From Mycobacterium sp. 1100029.7 (GTDB lineage Bacteria; Actinomycetota; Actinomycetes; Mycobacteriales; Mycobacteriaceae), in contig NZ_LZSC01000049.1 in assembly GCF_001665235.1 (NCBI RefSeq), positions 1-64,000 on the forward strand: DNA of 64,000 nucleotides, read 5' to 3'. The notes beneath the pieces were generated by a model. It was not told where the DNA came from. It did not search any database and worked only from the letters and a program-made list of their open reading frames with translations. The translations under genes were made by a program, and so were the position numbers. This document shows positions 16,087 to 25,010 of this stretch, in pieces (positions within the stretch are counted from its first letter, which is position 1; every line of letters starts with the position of its first letter).

Positions 16087-17241
16087 ATGTCTGACCTGCG
16101 ATCCGTCCTGCTGTTGTGCTGGCGCGATACCGGCCACCCGCAGGGCGGTGGCAGCGAAACCTACTTACAGCGCATCGGCGCGCAGCTGGCCGCGGCGGGT
16201 GTCACCGTCACCCTGCGCACCGCGCGCTATCCGGGCTCGCCGCGCCACGAGGTCGTCGACGGTGTGCGGATCAACCGCTCGGGTGGGCGCTACTCGGTTT
16301 ACGTGTGGGCGCTGTTGGCCATGGCCGCGGCCCGGTTGGGGCTCGGTCCGCTGCGCGGAGTGCGGCCCGAGGTGGTGGTCGACGCGCAAAACGGGTTGCC
16401 GTTTTGCGCCCGGTTGCTGTTCGGCCGCCGCGTGGTGGTGCTGGTCCACCACTGCCATCGGGAGCAGTGGCCGGTCGCCGGACCGGTCTTCGGCCGGCTG
16501 GGCTGGTTCGTCGAGTCGTGGCTGTCGCCGCGGTTGCACCGGCGCAATCAGTACCTGACCGTGTCGCTGCCGTCGGCACGCGACCTGGTCACCCTCGGCG
16601 TGGACAACGAGCGGATCGCCGTGGTGCGCAACGGCCTGGACGAGGCGCCGGCCGCCTCGTTGACCGGCCCGCGATCGGCGGGGCCGCGGGTGGTGGTGCT
16701 GTCGCGGCTGGTGCCGCACAAGCAGATCGAGGACGCCCTGGAGACGGTCGCCGAGCTGCGGCCCCGGTTTCCCGACCTGCACCTGGATATCGTGGGCGAC
16801 GGCTGGTGGCGGGAGCGTTTGGTCGACCATGCCCACCGGCTGGGAATCTGCGACGCCGTGACATTCCACGGTCACGTCGACGACGTCGCCAAACACCATG
16901 TGCTGCAGAGCGCTTGGGTGCACCTGCTGCCGTCGCGCAAGGAAGGCTGGGGCCTGGCGGTCGTCGAGGCCGCCCAGCACCGGGTGCCGACCATCGGCTA
17001 CCGCTCCTCGGGGGGGCTGTCCGACTCGATCGTGGACGGGGTGACCGGGATCCTGGTCGACAATCACGCCGAGCTGACCGATCGGCTCGAGCAGCTGCTG
17101 TGCGATCCGGTGCTGCGTGACCAGCTCGGCGCCAAGGCGCAAACCCGCAGCGGTGAATTCTCGTGGACGCAGAGCGCCGACGCGATGCGCGCGGTGCTGG
17201 ACGCCGTCCAGGCCGGCGAGTTCGTCAGCGGCGTCGTCTGA
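16087..17241 (+). CDS. glycosyltransferase family 4 (Rv0225-like)
   Basis: 384 residues in GT-B fold. The N-terminal domain begins with GGGSETYLQRIGAQLAAAG, the acceptor-side glycine-rich loop. The C-terminal domain has VLSRLVPHKQIEDAL and PSRKEGWGLAVVEAAQHRVP, containing the E-x7-E donor-binding motif. It transfers a sugar from a nucleotide donor to an unknown acceptor at the cytoplasmic face. It is divergent from the methyltransferase by 53 bases and convergent with the polytopic Rv0226c-like protein, a layout conserved with M. tuberculosis and suggestive of a cell-envelope glycan step. Confidence 0.9.
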   Translation: MSDLRSVLLLCWRDTGHPQGGGSETYLQRIGAQLAAAGVTVTLRTARYPGSPRHEVVDGVRINRSGGRYSVYVWALLAMAAARLGLGPLRGVRPEVVVDAQNGLPFCARLLFGRRVVVLVHHCHREQWPVAGPVFGRLGWFVESWLSPRLHRRNQYLTVSLPSARDLVTLGVDNERIAVVRNGLDEAPAASLTGPRSAGPRVVVLSRLVPHKQIEDALETVAELRPRFPDLHLDIVGDGWWRERLVDHAHRLGICDAVTFHGHVDDVAKHHVLQSAWVHLLPSRKEGWGLAVVEAAQHRVPTIGYRSSGGLSDSIVDGVTGILVDNHAELTDRLEQLLCDPVLRDQLGAKAQTRSGEFSWTQSADAMRAVLDAVQAGEFVSGVV

Positions 17242-17482
17242 TTCGGAGTCGCCCGCGCCGAGCACCGCGCCGCCGCCACGCGGAGTCGCCCCCGCCGCCC
17301 GCGCGCCGGCGGCGTTTCGCGAAACTTAATCCTCTGCGACGTCTGCCGGCGTGTCGTCGCCGTGGTTTAAGTGTCGCGGCCCAGCGCCGGTGCGGAGTCG
17401 CCCGCACCGCCGCCACGCGGGCCCGGCCGCCGGCACGCGGCCACCACGCGGAGTCGCCCCGTCGTCGCCGTTTTCGCGAGAC
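17242..17482. repeat. degenerate duplication of the 3' end of the neighbouring membrane-protein gene
   Basis: A block at about 17315-17387 repeats 17472-17544 with very few mismatches, 157 bases apart. On the minus strand both encode HLNHGDDTP, then P/T-ADVAED and a stop, which is the C-terminus of the gene at 17483. Around them CCACGCGGAGTCGCC recurs (17276 and 17444), and there are several copies of GGAGTCGCCC. The region has no gene of its own. It looks like slipped or tandem duplication of the gene tail followed by decay. Confidence 0.65.
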
Positions 17483-19267
17483 TTAATCCTCTGCGACGTC
17501 TGTCGGCGTGTCGTCGCCGTGGTTTAAGTGTCGCGGCCCAGCGGCGGCCCAGCGCCCGCGCTGCCCGCGGCGGCGCCAAGCGGCGCCGAGCATCGCGCCG
17601 GCCGCGCCGCCGATCAGCAATCCCAGCCACGCCAGGTGCGCGATCATCGTCACCACACGTCGGGCGGACGGGACTGCGCCGCCGCGGCCACCGATCCGGT
17701 AAAGCGTCAACTCCTTGTCACGAAACACCGGCGTGAGCGTGCTCAGGGTGCGGCCGGCCCTACCCATATCACCGGCGCTGTCCGATTCGACGACCAGCCA
17801 GCCCACGCCGGCCGGGGCCAACGCCGAGGACGGCGGCCCAGACAGCAGCAGCTCCTGGATCGCGCGGGCGCGGGCACCCTCGCCGGGGACGACCGTCCCG
17901 GAGATCGCCAAGTCTCCGGTGCTGAGCACGTCGGCGCGCAGCCAGCGGGGCAGCGGGTCGAGCACCGGCGCCGGACCCGACCAGGCGAAGCGGCGCATCG
18001 ACCCTGCGGGCAACACCGCGACGGGCGCCGGCGCCCGGTTGATCTCGGCCGTCACCGCCGCCCAGCCGGGCGGGTACGACACCGCCGTGACCTTGCCGCC
18101 CACCCCCCACCCCGCGTCGGGTAACACGGCGATCAGGGCCATGCACCCGACCAGCGCCGTCGCCGCCGGATGCAGCCACCGCCGCAGCGTCAGCACCGCC
18201 CCGGCGCCCGCCAGGGCGTAGCCTGGCATCGCCAGCGCCACCCATTTCTGGCCGTCACGAAGCACGCCCAGCCCGGGCGCGGCGTCCACCACCGCGGCCA
18301 GCGCGCGCAGCCCGGACCCGGTAGCCAACGCGGCCGGGATCACGACCGCAGCCACCGCGAGCACCAGCAGGGGCAGCACGGCGGGCCGGCGCGCCGCGGT
18401 CGGAAGTCCGGCCGCCACCACCGCCAGCAGCACCACCGCCGACACCACCGCGAAAAGTGTTGCCCGCGAAGCGGGTACGGCCTCGCTGTTCCAGATTCCG
18501 CCCAGGCTGGCGAGGCTACCCAGGGTGCCCAGGCCGGGCTCGGCGCGCGGCGCGAACGCGTAAACCCCCAGCCGGCTCGCCGCCTTCGGAACGGCCAGTG
18601 ACGAGCCCGTCGCCGCGGCCGTCAACCACGGCACCGCCGCCACCAGCGCGGCTCCCGACGCCGTCGCGGCGCAGAACAAGCGCGGCCGGCCGTCACCCGG
18701 CGCGGCGACGCTGACCAAGGCCACGGTCGCGGCGAGCATCGACCCGGTCGGTGTCAGGCCGGCCAAAGCGATCCAGAAGACCAACGCGAAAAAGCCGGGT
18801 GCACCGAACCGCAGCCGGAGCATGGCCGTCGCGACCCAAGGCAGTGCGCCGTAGCCGACCAACAGACTCCAGTGGCCCTGCAAGAGTCGTTCGGCGACAT
18901 AGGGATTCCAGATCGCCAGCGTGGTCGCGACGAACTGGCCTGCCACGCCGGCGTCGGGCAGCGCGGTCGCGACCAGTCGCGCCGTCCCGAAACCGGCGAG
19001 CCACAATCCGAGTACCAGCAGCGCCTTCACGACGATGCCGCCGTCGATCAGATGCGAGGCCAGCGCCACCGCGAAATCCTGCGGCGTGGCGCGCGGCGGC
19101 GCCGTCAGCCCCAGGGCGGTGTCCGACAGATACGAGCGGGGCGTCGACACCGCGTCGCGTAACAGCAAATACCCCGGGCGTAGCAGCGGCGCGACCACGA
19201 GCAGGGCCAGCAGCAGCGCGTAGGCGGGGAGTGACCACTGCACCGCCCGGCGGTGTGACGCGGTCAC
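17483..19267 (-). CDS. large polytopic membrane protein (Rv0226c-like)
   Basis: 594 residues with about a dozen hydrophobic spans. An early extracytoplasmic loop contains LLRDAVSTPRSYLSD, acidic residues placed like those of GT-C type glycosyltransferases. Later loops have GQKWVALAMPGYALAGAGA and a basic cytoplasmic tail. The GTG at 19267 lies 18 bases after the stop of the DUF3068 gene, so the two form an operon as in Rv0227c-Rv0226c. A role as lipid-linked-sugar transferase or transporter is plausible but not shown. The last 20 residues are duplicated in the downstream repeat. Confidence 0.85.
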   Translation of the reverse strand: MTASHRRAVQWSLPAYALLLALLVVAPLLRPGYLLLRDAVSTPRSYLSDTALGLTAPPRATPQDFAVALASHLIDGGIVVKALLVLGLWLAGFGTARLVATALPDAGVAGQFVATTLAIWNPYVAERLLQGHWSLLVGYGALPWVATAMLRLRFGAPGFFALVFWIALAGLTPTGSMLAATVALVSVAAPGDGRPRLFCAATASGAALVAAVPWLTAAATGSSLAVPKAASRLGVYAFAPRAEPGLGTLGSLASLGGIWNSEAVPASRATLFAVVSAVVLLAVVAAGLPTAARRPAVLPLLVLAVAAVVIPAALATGSGLRALAAVVDAAPGLGVLRDGQKWVALAMPGYALAGAGAVLTLRRWLHPAATALVGCMALIAVLPDAGWGVGGKVTAVSYPPGWAAVTAEINRAPAPVAVLPAGSMRRFAWSGPAPVLDPLPRWLRADVLSTGDLAISGTVVPGEGARARAIQELLLSGPPSSALAPAGVGWLVVESDSAGDMGRAGRTLSTLTPVFRDKELTLYRIGGRGGAVPSARRVVTMIAHLAWLGLLIGGAAGAMLGAAWRRRGQRGRWAAAGPRHLNHGDDTPTDVAED

Positions 19268-19285
19268 CGTCGGCGCGACCGCGGG

Positions 19286-20563
19286 TTAGTCCCGGTCGGG
19301 CGGGCCGGGGGGATGCGGTTCGGACGGACCCGGCTCGGTCGGCTCGGCATGCGGCGGGTCCGAGCCCGGCGGATCATCACCGGATTCGGAGCGCTGCGTG
19401 GGCAACTTCTCGGTCTCGGCCTCGGCCCCGGGCACCCGCTCCTCGAGTCCGCTGCGGCCGAAGAACTCCTCGTCGCCGCGATCCAGGCCGGGGTCCGTCA
19501 GCGCGCTTTCGGTGCGCAAGCTGAACGACGCCAGCACGCCGCCGCCGATCAGCGCGATCAGGCCGACCGCGGTGAAAGTGATCGGCAGCACCCGCGACCA
19601 CAGCGCCAGCCGGTCCCGTTCGTCGCGGGCCGCGTTGACCTGAGACTCCACGGTGTCCTCGTTGGAGGTGACCTTGTAGTCGGTCAGCGTCACCTCGGGC
19701 TTGAGCGCGTCGCGGGCGTAGTAGTGGTTGGCGTGCTCGGTCTGCTTGACGATGGTGCCCGACACCGGGTCAACCCAGAAGGTCCGTTGCGCCGCGTAAT
19801 AGCGGGTCATCGTGATCTGCTCGCCCGGGTCGCCGCCCTGGATGCCCCACATCGCCGCGGACGTCGTCACCTTGCCGTCTTCGTCACCGGCGTACAGCGA
19901 CGGGTACTTCACCGGCGCCACCAGCTTGCCGTCGGCGCTGTACCCGATGTTCTGGGTGAACTTGTAGGTGGACAGGCCGTTGACGTCCTCTTGGGAGTCG
20001 TAGTTGACGTCGTAGGTCTTCTGCGCGACCGCGTCGAAGTACGGGTAGGTCTTCTTCTCGGTGTGGAACGGGAACCGGTAGGACAGTCCGTCATGGCGCA
20101 CCGGGATAGAGGTGGGCGGATTGTCGTCGTTGAACGTGCGGGGCTTCTGCACCGCGCCGCCGGTGTGGGTGTCGTCGGAGACCGCCATCGCCGTCTTGCG
20201 GTTGAGGGTGACGGTGTCGACGATCGCCAGCAGCAGCCCGGTGTCCTTCTGCCTGTCGGTGCGCCGGAGAGTGTCACCGACCTGCAGGGTCACCACGTCG
20301 GCGTTGGCCGGCGACTCGACGCTGACTTGCTGCTGGGAGACCAGCGGCACGTTCTGGTTGACGACGACGTGGTCGCTGGACAGCGAGGCCATGTCGAGTG
20401 CGGTTCCGGTGCCGTCGCTGACCAACGTGGCGTCGAGGTTCAGCGGGATCTTGGTGATCCGGCTGGTCGTATAGGTCGACAGCAACAGCGCGGCGATCAG
20501 CAGGGCGGCCCCGAGTCCGATGATTCCGCATGCGGCGAACCGCAACATAACCGCTCGGTTCAC
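19286..20563 (-). CDS. DUF3068 / PorA-family-like membrane protein (Rv0227c-like)
   Basis: 425 residues. An N-terminal membrane anchor (AACGIIGLGAALLIAALLLSTY) is followed by a large beta-rich extracytoplasmic domain (PLNLDATLVSDGTG, YRFPFHTEKKTYPYFD, FWVDPVSGTIVKQTEH). A second span (PITFTAVGLIALIGGGVLASF) leads to an acidic, proline-rich cytoplasmic tail. The GTG at 20563 is chosen because GGAGG lies about ten bases upstream and the length fits the family. It is conserved in mycolic-acid-bearing bacteria and essential-looking by conservation. Its function is not established as far as I know. It forms an operon with the Rv0226c-like gene. Confidence 0.87.
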   Translation of the reverse strand: MNRAVMLRFAACGIIGLGAALLIAALLLSTYTTSRITKIPLNLDATLVSDGTGTALDMASLSSDHVVVNQNVPLVSQQQVSVESPANADVVTLQVGDTLRRTDRQKDTGLLLAIVDTVTLNRKTAMAVSDDTHTGGAVQKPRTFNDDNPPTSIPVRHDGLSYRFPFHTEKKTYPYFDAVAQKTYDVNYDSQEDVNGLSTYKFTQNIGYSADGKLVAPVKYPSLYAGDEDGKVTTSAAMWGIQGGDPGEQITMTRYYAAQRTFWVDPVSGTIVKQTEHANHYYARDALKPEVTLTDYKVTSNEDTVESQVNAARDERDRLALWSRVLPITFTAVGLIALIGGGVLASFSLRTESALTDPGLDRGDEEFFGRSGLEERVPGAEAETEKLPTQRSESGDDPPGSDPPHAEPTEPGPSEPHPPGPPDRD

Positions 20564-20658
20564 GTCGCCGTGCCCTCCTAATTGCTCTAGGCAAACCCGT
20601 TTGACCCTAACAGCAGTACCCGATTCGGCAGCCAACACAGCGCGGGCAGACTGGGATC

Positions 20659-21831
20659 GTGACCGATAGCCAGCAGGTAGGCGGAATCCGCGGCTTTCTT
20701 CCTGCCGTCGAGGGTATGCGCGCCTGCGCGGCTATGGGTGTGGTCATCACCCACGTGGCCTTCCAGACCGGTCACTCCAGCGGCGTCGACGGCCGGCTGT
20801 TCGGTCGTTTCGACCTCGCGGTGGCGGTGTTCTTCGCGTTGTCGGGGTTTCTGTTGTGGCGGGGCCACGCCGCCGCCGCGCGGGACCTGGGGGCACGTCC
20901 GCACACCGGCCATTACCTGCGATCGCGGGTGGTCCGCATCATGCCGGCCTATCTGGTGGCGGTCGTGGTGATCCTCACCTTGCTGCCCGACGCGGACCAC
21001 GCCAGCCCGACGGTGTGGTTGGCAAACCTGACGCTCACCCAGATCTATGTGCCGCTGACCCTGACCGGTGGGCTGACCCAGATGTGGAGTCTGTCGGTCG
21101 AAGTCAGCTTCTATCTGGCGCTGCCGATCCTGGCGCTGCTGGCGCGCCGCATTCCGCTGCGGGCACGGGTGCCGGCGATCGCCGCGCTGGGCGCCTTGAG
21201 CTGGGCGTGGGCGTGGCTGCCGCTGTTCACCGGGCACTCGGCGTCCGGTAACCCGCTGAACTGGCCACCGGCGTTCTTCTCCTGGTTCGCCGCGGGCATG
21301 CTGCTGGCCGAATGGGTGCACAGCCCGATCGGGTTGCCGCACCGGCTGGCGCGGCGTCGAGTGCTGATGGCCGCCATCGCGGTGGCCGCCTTCGCGGTGG
21401 CGGCATCACCGTGGGCCGGACCCGAGGGGCTCACTCCCGGGACCGCCGCTCAGTTCGCCGTCAAGACGTCGATGGGCTCGCTGGTCGCGTTCGCGTTGGT
21501 CGCGCCGCTGGTGCTGGACCGTGTCGACACCCGTCACCGAATCCTGGGTAATGCCGCGATGGTCACGCTGGGGCGCTGGTCCTACGGCCTGTTCATCTGG
21601 CATCTGGCCGCGCTGGCGATGGTGTTCCCGGTCGTGGGGACTTTCCCGTTCACCGGCAACATGCCGACGGTGTTGGTGCTCACGTTGCTGTTCGGGTTCG
21701 CGATCGCGGCAGTGAGCTACGCGCTGGTCGAATCGCCGTGCCGAGAAGCGTTGCGGCGCTGGGAGAAACGCGAAAGGCCGGCCGAAACGGCCGAGGCGAT
21801 CGACGCCGAGGCCGACGCGATCGCGCCCTAA
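20659..21831 (+). CDS. acyltransferase family 3 membrane protein (Rv0228-like)
   Basis: 390 residues with about ten membrane spans. It opens with the acyltransferase-3 signature VEGMRACAAMGVVITHVAFQ, which includes the catalytic-type His, followed by FFALSGFLLWRG and the R-S-R-VVRIMPAYLVA loop. The family moves acyl groups (often acetyl or succinyl) onto extracytoplasmic sugars or lipids. The GTG at 20659 gives VTDSQQVGGIRGF. It is divergent from the DUF3068 gene by 95 bases and overlaps the convergent YbjN gene by four bases. Confidence 0.88.
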   Translation: MTDSQQVGGIRGFLPAVEGMRACAAMGVVITHVAFQTGHSSGVDGRLFGRFDLAVAVFFALSGFLLWRGHAAAARDLGARPHTGHYLRSRVVRIMPAYLVAVVVILTLLPDADHASPTVWLANLTLTQIYVPLTLTGGLTQMWSLSVEVSFYLALPILALLARRIPLRARVPAIAALGALSWAWAWLPLFTGHSASGNPLNWPPAFFSWFAAGMLLAEWVHSPIGLPHRLARRRVLMAAIAVAAFAVAASPWAGPEGLTPGTAAQFAVKTSMGSLVAFALVAPLVLDRVDTRHRILGNAAMVTLGRWSYGLFIWHLAALAMVFPVVGTFPFTGNMPTVLVLTLLFGFAIAAVSYALVESPCREALRRWEKRERPAETAEAIDAEADAIAP

Positions 21832-22304
21832 CCGGTGCGGTCCATCCACTGTTCCAACGCGTCGGCCGAGGGCAGGCTGATGGCCTGCTCGATCTTGTCG
21901 AACAGATCGGCCCCGTACTCGACGGTGGACGTGACGAAGTTGTCCAGTGCCGCGAGGTGGATGCCGTCGGTCAGCAGGTAGGCGCTTTCGCCGACCACGC
22001 TGACGTGGGTCGGCGCGGCGGTCTCACGCACGAACGCTTTCGGCCAATGGGTGTCCCGGTTCCAACCGTTGACCAGTTCCATCAGACGGGGTCGTTCGCT
22101 GGCCTGGTAGTAGCCGGGTGGACTGATCGAGATTTCCAAAATGTCGCGCCGCAACCCGTCGATCCGCAGGTTCACGTGCAGCTTGCCCCGCTGGTAGCTG
22201 GACAGCAGCAGGAACTCCTCGTCGTCGTCGCTGCGAAAAAATCGCGACGGACGAGATTGCAGATAACGCTCGATCAGTTCGGTGCTCAACGGCTCGATCT
22301 GCAT
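21828..22304 (-). CDS. YbjN domain-containing protein
   Basis: 158 residues with the YbjN/type III chaperone-like alpha/beta pattern: an N-terminal helix, RFFRSDDDEEFLLLSSY, then strands and LMELVNGWNRDTHWPKAF, and a final helix SADALEQWMD. Actinobacterial members are often helpers of unknown mechanism. It lies 80 bases downstream of the acyl-CoA ligase on the same strand, so it may belong to the php-ligase transcript. I do not recall it at this site in M. tuberculosis, where Rv0229c encodes something else. Confidence 0.8.
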   Translation of the reverse strand: MQIEPLSTELIERYLQSRPSRFFRSDDDEEFLLLSSYQRGKLHVNLRIDGLRRDILEISISPPGYYQASERPRLMELVNGWNRDTHWPKAFVRETAAPTHVSVVGESAYLLTDGIHLAALDNFVTSTVEYGADLFDKIEQAISLPSADALEQWMDRTG

Positions 22305-22384
22305 GGCCCCTCTTCTTGACGCCGTTTGTAGGTCGACTCATCGTCAGACCGGCGCCTTGGAGGATCCTTGGCGTCCTCGGCGGG

Positions 22385-23875
22385 TCAGCTCGCCTCGGCG
22401 GCCTGAGTTCGCGAGATGATCTCGGCGCGCACCGCCGAGCGCCGGGCCTTTCCCGCGTCGTCGCGCAGTGGGGCGTCGACGAATTCGACGAAGTCGGGGG
22501 TGGGCGGCACCTTGTATCCGGCGATGTGCTCACGCAGGAATTCCTGCACGCCCACCGCGTCCAAGGTGGAGTCCTCGCTGGTCTGCACCAGCGCGTAGGG
22601 CACCTGACCCAAATCGCCGGAGTTCGGATCGGGGACGCCAACTATCAAGCAGGACAACACATCTGGATGCGCCGATAGTGCGCTCTCGATCTCCGCGGGA
22701 TAGACGTTGCGCCCGCCGACGGTGAACATGTCGACCCGCCGGTCCGACAGATACAAGAACCCGTCCTCGTCGAAGTAGCCGAGATCGCCCAGCGAATCCC
22801 AGCCGTCGCGGCTCTTGGCCGTCGCACCCACATAGCGATAGGTGGGCGCGCTGCCCGGGCTGGGCCGCATGTAGATCTCGCCGACCACGCCCGGCGGGCA
22901 CGGGTTGCCGTCGTCGTCGAGCACCTTCATCTCGCCGGCGACGACAACGCCCACCGAGCCGCGGTGGGTCAGCCACTGGTCCCCGGAGATGAAGGTCAGC
23001 GCCTGTAATTCGGTGCCGCCGTACAACTCCCACACTTTCTCCGGGCCCAGCAGGTCGATCCAGGCCTGCTTGATGGCCGGCGGACACGGCGCCGCCAGGT
23101 GCCAGAACCGTCGGATCGACGACAGGTCGTAGGCCGTCGGGTCGGCGTAATAGACCGGCAGCGTCCGCTGCATGATCGTCGGCACCGTCGTTATGAACGT
23201 GACGCGGTGGTCGGTGATCAGTTGCAGGAATCCGTGTGGATCGAACCGACTCATCAGCACCAAGTGCTGGCGCATCAGCAGCGCGATCGTCGCCGCGGTG
23301 AACCCGGTGTTGTGCGACAGCGGGACCGGCACCAGCGTGACGTCGCCCTCCTGCGCGCCCAGCGGATAGCCGATGGCGGCCGGAATCCGGCTGTCGCCGC
23401 CGGACTCGATCAGCTTGGGCCGGCCGGTGCTGCCACCCGACCCCATCGCTTTCCACACCGGCGAAACCGCCTCCGGCAATGCGGCATCCGACAGCTCCGG
23501 ATCAGGTATGAAACCCCTTGGCACACTGGGTATTTCGTGGTGCTCCTGACCCACCAGCAGCGCCGGCGGCCGTAACTGGAGCAGGCCCGCCAACTCGGTG
23601 GCCGGCAACCGGGCGGACAACGGCTGAGGTACCGCGCCGAGCTTCCAGCAGGCCACCGCCGCCTGGATCCACTCGACCGAGTTGGGCAGCACCATCGTCA
23701 CGTAATCGCCGACGCCGACACCGCGCTCGGCATAGGCGCGGGCCAGCCGGTTCGTCGAGGAGTCGAGTTCGGCGCGGGTCAGGGTGAGACCGTCGCAGGT
23801 GACCGCCGGCTCGTCGGGGGCCAGTTCGGCAAGCGCCGAAATCTGGGTACCGATCGGCGGGATCGGCTCACTCAT
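22385..23875 (-). CDS. AMP-dependent acyl-CoA ligase (bile-acid-CoA-ligase-like)
   Basis: 496 residues. The adenylate-forming motifs are SGGSTGRPKLIE (P-loop-like, about 155), ELYGGTELQALT, SLGDLGYFDEDGFLYLSDR with the ribose-binding Asp, and MFTVGGRNVYPAEIE. The C-terminal lysine lies in DDAGKARRSAVR. The GG before STG and the YGGTE form are typical of the CoA ligase group active on cyclic or steroid-like acids. Its ATG at 23875 overlaps the php stop by eight bases, so it is translationally coupled to the lactonase. I do not recall it in M. tuberculosis next to php. Confidence 0.87.
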   Translation of the reverse strand: MSEPIPPIGTQISALAELAPDEPAVTCDGLTLTRAELDSSTNRLARAYAERGVGVGDYVTMVLPNSVEWIQAAVACWKLGAVPQPLSARLPATELAGLLQLRPPALLVGQEHHEIPSVPRGFIPDPELSDAALPEAVSPVWKAMGSGGSTGRPKLIESGGDSRIPAAIGYPLGAQEGDVTLVPVPLSHNTGFTAATIALLMRQHLVLMSRFDPHGFLQLITDHRVTFITTVPTIMQRTLPVYYADPTAYDLSSIRRFWHLAAPCPPAIKQAWIDLLGPEKVWELYGGTELQALTFISGDQWLTHRGSVGVVVAGEMKVLDDDGNPCPPGVVGEIYMRPSPGSAPTYRYVGATAKSRDGWDSLGDLGYFDEDGFLYLSDRRVDMFTVGGRNVYPAEIESALSAHPDVLSCLIVGVPDPNSGDLGQVPYALVQTSEDSTLDAVGVQEFLREHIAGYKVPPTPDFVEFVDAPLRDDAGKARRSAVRAEIISRTQAAEAS

Positions 23876-24848
23876 ACGCGCCCTGTCGTTCGAAGATGCG
23901 CCGCGGGTTGTCCACCAGCATGGTGTTCAACTGCTCGTCGGTGACGCCGCGTTCTTTCAGCGCGGGGATCACGTCGTTGTGGATGTGCAAGTAGTGCCAG
24001 TTCGGCATGATCTGGGACGACAATTCTTCCGGCAACGCGTCGAAGTAGCAGTTGGCGTCGTGCGACAGCACCATCTTGTCGGCGTGGCCGCGCTCGCACA
24101 TCTGCACCACCGTGTTCACGCGGTCCTCGAAGGGCAGAAAGGCGTCGATGCCGAAGCGGTCCATTCCGAGATAGGAACCGGCCGCGATCAGCTCCTCGAG
24201 GTAGCCGATGTCGGTGCTGTCGCCGGAATGCCCGATCACCACCCGGCTCAAGTCGACGCCTTCTTCGGCGAAGATCTTCTGCTGCTCCAAGCCGCGCCGC
24301 AGCCCGGCATGGGTGTGGGTGGAGATCGGCACGCCGGTGCGCTTGTGGGCCTGGGCGATGGCGCGCAGCACCCGTTCGACGCCAGGAGTGATGCCCGGCT
24401 CGTCGGTGGCACACTTCAGGATCCCGGCTTTGACGCCCGTGTCGGCGATGCCCTGCTCGATGTCGCGGACGAACATGTCGGTCATGACCTCGGGGCCGCC
24501 GAGCAGGCCGCCCGGACCGTGGTAGTGAAAGTACATCGGCACGTCGTTGAAGGTGTAAAGCCCGGTCGCCACAACGATATTCAGCTCAGTGGCCGCCGCG
24601 ACCCGGACGATGCGCGGGATATAGCGGCCCAACCCGACCACGGTGAGATCGACGATGGTGTCCACCCCGCGGGCCTTGAGCTCGTTGAGCCGGGCGATGG
24701 CATCGGCCACCCGTTTGTCTTCGTCGCCCCAGGCTTCCGGATAGTTTTCGGCGATCTCGGTCGTCATGATGAAGACGTGCTCATGCATGAGCGTCACGCC
24801 GAGGTCGCCGGTATCGATGGATCCACGCGCGGTATTTACTTCGGACAC
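23868..24848 (-). CDS. php: phosphotriesterase-like lactonase (Php, Rv0230c-like)
   Basis: 326 residues, the usual size for phosphotriesterase-like lactonases. Metal site: HEHVF (HxH), lysine in GILKCAT (normally carboxylated), histidines in STHTHAG and VIGHSGD, and aspartate in LSHDANC; all are present. It hydrolyses lactones, such as acyl-homoserine or oxo lactones, with weak phosphotriesterase activity. GTG 24848 (VSEVNTARG) gives the family length. The frame stays open far upstream to 25613, but that part is antisense to fadE4 and is rejected. It is coupled to a downstream acyl-CoA ligase, which suggests lactone opening followed by acid activation. Confidence 0.92.
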   Translation of the reverse strand: MSEVNTARGSIDTGDLGVTLMHEHVFIMTTEIAENYPEAWGDEDKRVADAIARLNELKARGVDTIVDLTVVGLGRYIPRIVRVAAATELNIVVATGLYTFNDVPMYFHYHGPGGLLGGPEVMTDMFVRDIEQGIADTGVKAGILKCATDEPGITPGVERVLRAIAQAHKRTGVPISTHTHAGLRRGLEQQKIFAEEGVDLSRVVIGHSGDSTDIGYLEELIAAGSYLGMDRFGIDAFLPFEDRVNTVVQMCERGHADKMVLSHDANCYFDALPEELSSQIMPNWHYLHIHNDVIPALKERGVTDEQLNTMLVDNPRRIFERQGAYE

Positions 24849-25010
24849 CTCGCTGATGCTAGGCCGGGCCGGCGGTGATCCAACAGAGGCAATTAGGCCG
24901 ACAATATGGATTTCCGGCGGCAACACCCGATGACGCCCCGATGGCAAAGTAATGGCGTACCGTCGGCCGCGTCCGTTTTCGCCGCCCAGTGATTGCCGCG
25001 GGAGACCGTC

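Noticed and set aside
17163..17736. Several Arg/Pro-rich short frames
   Set aside because: They lie in the duplicated, GC-rich tail region and their composition is that of shadow frames.
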